Shown here: in pieces, positions 56,414-64,000 of the stretch
Numbering within the stretch: position 1 is the stretch's first letter
Layout of the letters: each line of letters starts with the position of its first letter
From: Hygrophila difformis
Taxonomy: Eukaryota; Streptophyta; Magnoliopsida; Lamiales; Acanthaceae
DNA length: 64,000 nt
Direction of reading: 5' to 3'
NCBI GenBank assembly: GCA_030278955.1
Contig: JAOANR010000002.1
Location: 27,204,057-27,268,056, forward strand
Notes under the pieces: model-generated
What the model was told of the DNA's origin: nothing
Database searches by the model: none
Seen by the model: the letters and a program-made list of their open reading frames with translations, nothing else
Position numbers and translations under genes: made by a program

Positions 56414-56850
56414 TTGATTCTGATGGTGTGACCCTTCAGACTAAATTCTATACCATTATCCTTTCTTACCCATGGTTTATGATTTTCGAGAAAACTTAAT
56501 CCCAAAATCATAACTCCATTGTCTTTTCCGGCGGTGCCTAAGACTCTGATCTCGTATCTTGCAATTTCAATTGTTCCTTCATAGGTTCCAATTGATGGCT
56601 GCTACAAGTAGTATAAGTCATCACATGGAAAACGGTTAATCTTTTCAGTGATGTCAAATATTACTCGTATTTCTTTCCATCCTTCAGGGCATTTAATCTT
56701 TATATTATCTACCCCAATAGATTGAGGAGTTAGATCTTTGATGAACTCCTTCCCTTTATATGCCATAATTCTGTCTTCAGAAAAAGACATACGGCTTGCG
56801 TACTCAATTCTAGCACTCGTTGATCTGTCTAGAATTGGATGATCTCTTAT
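56414..56850 (-). pseudogene. Pararetrovirus segment between movement protein and protease
   Basis: A 62-codon frame (56602-56790) and continuing codons in shifted frames down to 56414 (MILGLSFLENHKPW). Probably the C-terminal part of the movement-protein polyprotein; not assignable to a domain with confidence. Confidence 0.4.
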
Positions 56851-57657
56851 CTATATGTCTACTCCTCCTAACTTCGGAATCTGGGTAGGATTTGGAGTAA
56901 TGACTTTAGCAAATTCCTTGAAAATTCTAGAAATTTCTATATATTCTTTCCTGAAAAATAAGTCAGAATGATGACTATTGGAAAGTGCATAAGAGATTCT
57001 ATAAGTTATAGAATATGGCCTGTTCCCTTCTTTCATCAGATCTTTTCTTTTAAAATCCTGATGAATGGTTAGAACTCTACTAAAATCTTGGTCCGCTAAG
57101 TTATAGGAAATTCTGGAATATATGTCAAACATTAACTTCCCAGCATATAAATTTCCTACCATAGTCCCAAGAAGACCATCTCTAAGGTTATTCATTCTTC
57201 TATCAGTGACTGATAGATGTAATTCAGAATCAATGCCTTCTTTGAAGGTTGCCTTAATTACTACTTCAATGGCTCCTATATGGATCCATTTCATAGTAAT
57301 GGTGATTTCCTCCTTCATTATGCTTAATTCCTCAAGAATTTCTTCTTTAGGAATTAATTGCATATCTATAACATTACAAGTAAGTTCCATAGGAATTGCA
57401 AACTCACTTGCACTTACCTTGTAGATGATATTATGTCTTCTCTGGTTGAGTCCCATCTTGTTAAGAACTCGTCCAATCCCGCCAATTCTGAATCCGTCAT
57501 ATGGGCTGAGGTTGGAATCTTGTCGCATTATTCTTTCCATGGTTCGATTCGAGATCGTCATCCTTGAAAAGAATCCAGAAAGGTTTTCAGTGGTCTGAAT
57601 CCTGTCCTCTTCAGTCAGACTCGGTTGAAGATCCATCTGAATATGAGTCCGAGTCAC
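56851..57657 (-). pseudogene. Pararetrovirus movement protein domain
   Basis: Open frame of 268 codons with the caulimovirid 30K-superfamily movement-protein pattern (IGAIEVVIKATFKEG, then LHLSVTDRRM, GLLGTMVGNLYAGKLMF). Such proteins enlarge plasmodesmata for cell-to-cell spread. The frame is open over the core but out of frame with the coat-protein segment upstream, with which it would form one polyprotein in cavemo-/solendoviruses. Confidence 0.75.
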
Positions 57658-58428
57658 TTCTTAATTCTTCCTCGTAGATGCTTTCATCCGAGGGGATGTC
57701 TTCAAACTGATAGACTGGTACCAGCTTTCCATGGTAGACCGCTTCCACGATATCCTCCGTGGCTTCGTACATTCGTATCTCACGATTCTGGGGGCAATCG
57801 GGTGAGATATGACCTCTGGCTTCACACTTCCAACAGTTGCAGTCCTTGATGCTTTCGTTGGCTCGGGTATGGGCTCGTCTGAACGTTCTCTTGGACGTCG
57901 TTCTCCCCATGCTCCTTGTTGCTGAGCTAGTTGAGCCTTGGGATGAACTCTTTGTCGTTCATGTTCTTTGTCCAGTTTTGTATATTCTGGCCTTGCTTTT
58001 GGACCACCATGCTCTTCTTCTTCCGAATGGAGGTCTTCTGAAACTCTTACTGTATGAGCCTCGACTCTTCTTCTTACTTCTCTTTTCTTCTGATTCTCCT
58101 TCGAGTATTTGCTCCTTTAAAGCCGTCGTGGAGTTTTTCCAGCCCAGCTTTGCCGATCCTTCGAGACTTAGCTCTATTAATCTGACAAAGTTTTCTTTAT
58201 CGAGATCCAGGGTGGTTGCTGCAATCTTCATTTGAAGCTACCCATTCGTCAATCAGATCTTCGATGTTTCGGAAGTCGATAACATCGAGGTTCAGTGTTA
58301 TGCCATATGGATTTAATGGTTGTAACATCGTCTTGGCCCATGGTGTAGATTCTGGTGCTCTACTTAGTTTCCGTCCTGGGTTTTGCCATGGATCGGATTG
58401 GATACGATTTATGGAACAAGATGGATAG
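57611..58428 (-). pseudogene. Pararetrovirus coat protein region
   Basis: Read high to low: segments near 58400-58250 (ITLNLDVIDFRNIEDLIDEW), 58231-57959 (a basic, KR-rich stretch) and 57910-57611, which carries CNCWKCEARGHISPDC, the C-x-C-x2-C-x4-H-x4-C knuckle specific to caulimovirid coat proteins, followed by an acidic serine-rich tail. At least two frame changes. The 5' end is lost at the LTR at 58430. Confidence 0.7.
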
Positions 58429-58429
58429 G

Positions 58430-60054
58430 TGAAAATGAAGAACACCAAAATAACAAAATAAAAGGGATAGATGAGATTTCCTCTTTGGACACTCAATCTT
58501 GGATCCTACTAACACATGAAGTGTTACCAAATCCCTCAACCGATATCCTCAAGGTGTCAATACGATTGAGCACACCTCAAATGCTCAAAAGAAATTAACC
58601 AACAAGGGATGAATTCATGGATGACCCTCCAAACAAGATATAAACACTCTCCAAGTAATTTCAATTATATTCATTCAAAAGGTAAAATGACAAAGTGTTG
58701 GGGATGACCTATTTATAGGCATCCAAAATTACAAGCAATTAAACAACCCTAGCTAGGATTTAAACAAGGCAACAAAACAAAACAAGAAAAATACTACGGC
58801 ATAACAATAGACGCGGTCTAATGTAAGAAATAGCAAGGGATGCGGTTAATAGAGGTGGATGCAATCTAGAATGGATTGATGCGGTCTATGAAGCTTCAAG
58901 CAATGTGGTTTAAGTCAAAAGGGAAATGAGGCAATGCGGTCTAGTTTGCAGCCAAAAGGAGCAATGCGGTTTACGGGGTAAAGGAAAAGGCATGATGCGG
59001 TTTGCTTATGAGAAGGTAGGGGCTGATGCGGTTTATCAAATAAAGAAGAGGGAGTCATGCGGTTTAAAGGGCAAAGTGTAGGGGTATGTGTGCAAAAAGG
59101 AAAGATGAAGCACAAGGATGTGGGATGCGGTTTGTTGTTGGATAATGCGGTCTCTTCAAGGTTTAGACCGCATCAAGGTTTATACCGCATCAATTTCAAA
59201 AAGCCTTGTCTTTAAGGTCTTCTCTTCCCTAAGGCTGGCCACAGGAGGTGATGAGGGCGCCGGGGAGATGGCCGAAGAGAGAGGGAGGTGGCCGGAGGAC
59301 ACACGTTGTTGGCAGGGAGCACGAGGACGATAATGGGGCTGCTGGAGGCCAGGCCATGGATGGAGGCCTCGTCGGAGATGGCAACCGGATGTGATTGAAA
59401 GCTTGCAGCGGCGGTTCCGGATTTCCTTCTTCGGCAAGGTTTCGGTTTTCGGGGTTCGGTCGGAGATGATAATTTGGAGCCGCTGGACTCGTCGGAGGGC
59501 GACGGTGGCCGTTGGGTAGTCGGGAGCCAAGGGACAAGAAGGTGGAGGCCGCGGCTACTGAAGTTCGGTGAGGATGGTGGCCGGAGTTTGCAGGCGGAGA
59601 TGGTTATCGAAGGGGGAGGAGCCGTCGACAGCTGTTGTGTTGTTCGGCGATGATATGGACGGCGGAGGAGATCGGAGGATGCTGGGAAGGTGGCCGCCGG
59701 AGCACTGTTAACGGCGAGACTCGCCGAAGATTGCTGGAGAGGGAGACCGGAACGGCGAAGGCGTCCGGGAAGGATTCTGCCCGTTGGAGAAGACAAGTGG
59801 CTAACGCAGGATGATACAGTGTTGAAGTTTATAGAGCTTTGAACACTAACGCAAGATGATCAGGCGTTAGTCCTTGCTGAGTCCAGATTCATAACGCATG
59901 ACGGACATGTGTGCAGCGGCGCTGGGCCTAATTTAATTGCACTTTGTTGGGCTTTTGATTCCTTTGCGCCAAGGCTTCTTCTCGTTGCTTCAATTAATCC
60001 AAGCCCAAATAAATCCGGGTTCGATCAGGTTGGTTGATCCGGGCTTCCATGCCA
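58430..60054 (-). repeat. 3' LTR of the third gypsy element
   Basis: Boundaries inferred from TG at 58430 and CA at 60053-60054 beside the polypurine tract (about 1.6 kb). TATAAATAGG-type box at 58708-58718 (minus). Contains about a dozen ATGCGGTYT motifs at 58805-59190 and a GC-rich block (59220-59790) giving spurious proline-rich frames. Confidence 0.6.
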
Positions 60055-60090
60055 TCCTCTCCCCCTTTAAAAGCTTTGAACTTCAAAGCT
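60055..60090 (-). promoter_or_regulatory. Polypurine tract with upstream 19-nt hairpin, third gypsy element
   Basis: In sense, AGCTTTGA-AGT-TCAAAGCT (60072-60090, perfect 8-bp stem), three T's, then AAAGGGGGAGAGGA abutting the LTR start TGGCATGG. Confidence 0.75.
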
Positions 60091-60425
60091 GAAAGAGAAG
60101 TCACGTTGGTATGATCAACCACAATCTTCGACCCTGCATGAACTGGAAATCCGTAAATTTCGCATTTTTGAATAGATTCTGTAAAACTAAATTTATCAAT
60201 AAAATCATCAGAATTGTGATCCAAAATGCAGAGATATTTGTCAGCTTCTTCTCCCAATTTGAATTCCAGTCGGACGCCCTTCTTGGCTCGCAATTTCCAT
60301 GCCCTGCAAAAATCATGACAAGTATCAGGTGAATTAATTATGTTAAAATTCGGAACAATCTCACCTGATCTGCTTTGAAATGTGTCATCTTGATTTTCCT
60401 CCATACCTGCAAAAATATTATCCAA
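60055..60425 (-). pseudogene. ORF between protease and LTR, unrecognised
   Basis: A 143-codon minus frame runs from 60425 through the hairpin and tract into the LTR (stop at 59994). No domain recognised (ACRAWK/RLEFKLGEEADKYLC-type wording). It may be a C-terminal pol remnant or chance; the portion overlapping the tract is surely not functional protein. Confidence 0.3.
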
Positions 60426-60491
60426 ATTAGATGCATTATACTCATTAAGCTTGTAAAAATTATCAGTATTGCGAAAAATTAAAGAACAAAT

Positions 60492-61199
60492 TTATGTCTG
60501 GCCCTCAGAGGCCTGTTTTGCAATTCTGCTTGTGGCTGGCTTGCGTTTGGCCTTCTCTGCCTGGGATGCCCTATATGTTTCTTCTTCACGCCTTATGTTC
60601 TCCTTTAATTTTTCTCGATCAATCTGAACGGTTCTTGGAGACAACGACTTGATGATGTACATCCTATGCTCGTGCGTGAAGGTGATCAAATTGGCGCGTC
60701 CTTGACAAATTGCATCTTTATCAAATAGCCATGGACGTCCTAGCAATATGGGGCAAGTACTCATCGGGATCACGTCGCACATTATTTCCTCGAAATATGT
60801 TCCGATGGCAATCAGAATCCTTGCGCGCTTGGTGACTTTAATGCTTCTGTACTCGTTGACCCATTTTAGTCGGTAAGGTTCTCTGTGTTCCTTAGTTGGC
60901 AGTCCTAACCTGCGAACAACATACAGGCTAACGACATTAGAGCAGCTTCCATTATCCACTAATAGAGTTGCAAGATTATTTAAAATTTCACAATGGCAAT
61001 GGAATAGATTTTCCCTCTGTTCTAATTCAGTGCAGATTGGGTCAGCTTCTTTGACTGTGTCCGATGTTCTAGTAACCACAAAGGTGGATAATAGACGATC
61101 GCCATCTCGGGTTCGCTCGTCTTCATCACTGATTTCTATAACCTTCGCTTTTCCTTTCCTGACAGCTTCGGTTACATTCCTCCCGGACTTATCCTGCAA
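60492..61199 (-). pseudogene. gag-pol protease segment of the third gypsy element
   Basis: Open frame of 235 codons: a lysine-rich linker, protease with LLVDNGSCSNVVSLYVV as active-site stretch and ILLGRPWLFD as the second hallmark, and a charged tail (REEETYRASQAEKAKRK) leading to the stop. Gag upstream is cut off at 61234 by the Tekay LTR and RT is absent downstream. Confidence 0.7.
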
Positions 61200-61234
61200 A
61201 CGTTGTTCCCAAATACGTGCATCATATTCCGAAT

Positions 61235-63837
61235 TGTAACACCCCGGTTTTTGGTCACCCAGGTCGGGATGTCACCGCCACATCCCCCTAGTAAGACACG
61301 GTTTCTCCGAGCTTACTAAAGAGATGCAAGGCTAGGTATTGCAGTATTTAAAAGTATTTAAATCATTCAAGATAGCCCATTCAACGTAATTGGGAAATAA
61401 TAATAATAGTATAGCGCAGCGGAAATAATTGTTTAGTATAGTATCGCAGCGGAAAATATAAATAGGGCCGACATGGCCAAAACACGGGTTAAACAGGCCC
61501 GTTCATAATATAGTCTAAAATACGAATTTAAAAGCCAAATAACATTTCCCAAAATCTCATGCATGAATCGTGCTCACACATGCTCATTCCACATATTCTG
61601 TAAGAAAAGGAATAAAAACGGTTTTGGTCAGCAAATTTGCTGAGTAAGTTAACACATGCATGATCGTAGGGTTTAAAAGATATTAATTGAATAACTTACT
61701 AAAAGCATGATAGTAACATAATATTTAATTTCATCTAATCAACTATCCAATAGCATAATTTATTTCATGGCTCTATTTAATAACACATATCGCATGGTTT
61801 AAGATAAAAGCCATAATTTAAATAAAGCATTTAAATAATTTAATTGGGCAACAACATAATTTAATCTAATTTAATTTAATTTAAAATCCCCATTACATCC
61901 CCGATTTGGTATTTCAAAGTTTCACGATAGCATCGCGATGTCAACAAGTTTAGCCGGTAGCCCGGCGGCCGCAACCGTATCAGTCATACCCAGTACCACT
62001 CCGGAGCCTCGGGAAACCCATACGGATATTCATGAGAGTGTAGGCTCTATATTTCGCCGTTTTGGCAATATCACATTTCAAGTTTAGCGCGCGGGGTCAC
62101 CATCGTCCATTACGGCACGAAGTGAATCGTTAGGGGGCACCCTGCAGAGCACTCACCCCTAATTTTAATTTACCAAGTTTGTAAGGGGATTTAATTTTTT
62201 TAAAATCTGACTTCAATTGTATTTATTTAAAAATAATATCTCAACTCGTTTCAACCCTAAAGGTTAATTCCACGTTTCAACAAGATTTCAAGATTTCGTT
62301 TCCGGTAAACCACAGTTTACTCCAAAATTCGTCAAAAATCAGATTTAATTCCAAAAATTCCAAAATTTCATATCTGACTCAGAAACGTCAAGATCTACAA
62401 CTTTTATGTTTTAACTTTTTCAATCCGAGATACCTAAATAGGTCAAAATCACCAATTTTCGCAGAAGAACAAATCTGTCCGAATTTAATGTATCACAGTT
62501 TAAAGATTTCGAATTCTACCATAGCAATTCAACTCCAAATTTGATGAAATTTGACAGAGATCATCTTAAGACATTTATCTACAACTTTCATGTTCGGCCA
62601 AAGATCTAAAACAGTCTAGATCCTATATCAAAAACGTGATCAAGATCATTCCTAAGTTCTGTCCAAGATTTCAAGATCTAGATTTAATCAGCTCGGTTTC
62701 GGTGGGTTTTCACATATCAAATCAACTCCAAAAATTCTCAAAATTTTACAGTAGCTAGATCTACGTCTTAGGAAGTTTTTCGTGTTTTAAGTTTTTCCGT
62801 TTGAGTTCGTTTTAAGGTTTGGAAAAATTCATCAAATCTGTTGCGTCGGTAGAAGTATAATTTGACAGATTTTCGATTTCTTTTTAATCTTTTAGTTTTG
62901 AATGTTTTAATTCATCCCAAAACCATGTAAGAGTTAACTTACAGAGTTTATGAACGTCCGGGACCGTCTATTCGAAGGCGTGGCTTCCCGTCCACCTTTT
63001 CTCCTCTCCGTTCGTCGGGTTCTACGATCTAGATCCAATACGGGGTGTAGAAAGAAAAAGGATATGATTAGGATTCGTTTTCGAATCGTTTATTGAATAA
63101 AGATTGGCTCGAGACTTACCACGACTATGGAGATCTTAGAAAAATTCGTCCAACAGCGTTCGTCTTGGTTTCGTGCCTCCGACGACTCCGGATTTAGGGT
63201 TTCGAATGTATAGAAGGTTGTAGGGTTTTGTAAACTTGTTCGGGGCTCCCAAGGGGTTTATTTATAGATTTCCCAAGCCCTAGGGCGTCCAACATCTGAC
63301 CTAAAGGTCTTGGGTCGAGAGATGTTCAACCGAAAGTCGAAAAATCCGCGTTCGGGCGAGAGATTCACGCAACGGGCGAATCTGTCGCTTGGCGCGGTCG
63401 TGGCGCGCTCTTCCTTGTTTCACCGCGCGGCCACCGCGCGATACTCGCCTGGACTTCGGTCCGGGCGGGTCGTGCGATCCATCGTGCTTTTCCGCCTCTC
63501 TTTCGGGTTTCTATCCCTCTATGCTCCCGAATTCCGATTTCCGGGGTATATTCGGGTTTCTACTTTCTCTCTAAATTTATTCTCGGGTCTAATTGGATGT
63601 TTTGGACTCGAATCCTCGAGTTCATTAGTGTCGGGTTTCGGTGTACAATTTACTTACCTTTAATAATTCTTTTTATTTAATTAAATTCCTTTAATTCCTT
63701 TTTAAGTTAAAATCTCATTTCACATTTCCTTATCTTTATTTATTTATTTATTTGCTGGATTCATTTATTTATTGTATTTATTGTTTATTTATTTAATTAT
63801 TGTTTTATTTTATGATGGAAAATTCACGGGTATTACA
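61235..63837 (-). repeat. 3' LTR of Tekay copy D
   Basis: Complete LTR of 2,603 bp, TGTAACACCCC...GGGTATTACA, collinear with the copy C LTRs but more diverged than those are from each other. Donor-like GTAAGTTAAC at 62933-62942 and TATAAATA near 63260 (minus). It interrupts the third gypsy element. Confidence 0.93.
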
Positions 63838-63875
63838 GTCTACCCTCCTTAAGAATCAACTTCGTCCTCGAAGTT
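63838..63875 (-). promoter_or_regulatory. Polypurine tract with upstream hairpin, copy D
   Basis: AACTTCG-AGGA-CGAAGTT at 63858-63875, five bases, TTAAGGAGGGTAGAC, as in copy A. Confidence 0.8.
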
Positions 63876-64000
63876 GTGTTTCGGCTTTTCTCGTGCTAAA
63901 GGTCTTGTGTTTGTTTTATTATGTTGTCACTGAACTTAGAATTAAAACTTCTAAGCTGCCTACGTACCCGGTAAAGGGATCAAGCCATAACGTAGTTCAA

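Larger units (their letters stand above)
52641..58429 (-). mobile_element. Endogenous pararetrovirus (caulimovirid), decayed
   Basis: Minus-strand integrated copy of a plant pararetrovirus. Order in sense: coat protein with caulimovirid zinc knuckle, movement protein, aspartic protease, RT and RNase H, a last ORF, then promoter and poly(A) signal. Coat protein before movement protein, with separate protease-RT and a last ORF, is the order of cavemovirus/solendovirus-type genomes rather than badna- or florendoviruses. There is no integrase and there are no LTRs. Multiple frameshifts and stops; the coat-protein start is cut at 58429 by the neighbouring LTR and the leader after the poly(A) signal is missing, so the copy is incomplete and non-functional. 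Confidence 0.85.
58430..61234 (-). mobile_element. Third gypsy element, 3' part with protease only
   Basis: Minus-strand element: 3' LTR about 58430-60054, polypurine tract, a short ORF and a protease frame; the rest is beyond the Tekay LTR inserted at 61235. No RT or integrase lies between protease and LTR, so it is internally deleted. Protease wording (CDVIPMSTCPILLGRPWLFD) is like CRM/Galadriel-group chromoviruses; lineage not certain. Confidence 0.7.
61235..64000 (-). mobile_element. Ty3/gypsy Tekay/Del-type chromovirus, copy D (runs off window)
   Basis: The 3' LTR plus the first 163 internal bases, which match the post-pol region of copies A and C. Gag-pol should lie beyond 64000. Confidence 0.92.

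Noticed and set aside
52641..58429. Functional virus copy
   Set aside because: Frameshifts, stops, a truncated coat-protein start and a missing leader show a decayed relic.
59180..59796. Proline/serine-rich minus frames up to 194 codons
   Set aside because: Compositional frames inside the LTR of the third gypsy element; overlapping in three frames.

Overview
The window is repeat-dense nuclear DNA of a flowering plant, most likely a eudicot. The evidence is several Ty3/gypsy lineages with plant tRNA primer sites, Ty1/copia, L1-type LINE and tRNA-SINE remnants, a Stowaway-like MITE and a decayed endogenous plant pararetrovirus. I recognise no intact host gene; one possible exon fragment lies near 52.5 kb. 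The species cannot be named from this sequence.

Layout. 1-7202: 3' two thirds of a minus-strand Tekay/Del-type chromovirus (copy A), cut at the left edge and fused at 7202 to a plus-strand relative (copy B, 7203-18591, full length except its first bases, pol badly decayed). 18592-24717: AT-rich DNA holding a minus-strand copia remnant (about 20.75-23.1 kb) that itself received a 5'-truncated LINE (16-bp target duplication) and a SINE-like insert. 24718-49327: one minus-strand Athila/Tat-like gag-protease element (target duplication TTATG, tRNA-Asp primer site) split by two younger insertions: a plus-strand, internally deleted Tekay relative in its 3' LTR (25683-31663), and an intact-looking minus-strand Tekay element in its gag leader (36684-47761, target duplication CATAG). 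49328-52640: MITE, long inverted repeats and a GGTATA-rich array. About 52640-58429: endogenous caulimovirid, minus strand, order coat protein, movement protein, protease, RT/RNase H, last ORF, promoter. 58430-61234: 3' part of another gypsy element, interrupted at 61235 by a fourth Tekay copy that runs off the window.

How the parts work together. The only complete long reading frame is the 1,586-codon gag-pol of 36684-47761. It has protease, RNase H, integrase and chromodomain residues in place, but the first catalytic aspartate of reverse transcriptase is valine, and copy A shares the change. The deletion derivative 25683-31663 keeps only LTRs, primer site and the polypurine-tract end, so it would need proteins from a relative. 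A small coiled-coil, acidic-tailed ORF sits upstream of gag in both Tekay families. A short RNA hairpin lies 3-7 bases upstream of the polypurine tract in every gypsy element whose tract is visible, across three lineages, with compensatory base changes between the two Tekay families. That hairpin-tract module is the most interesting structure I found.
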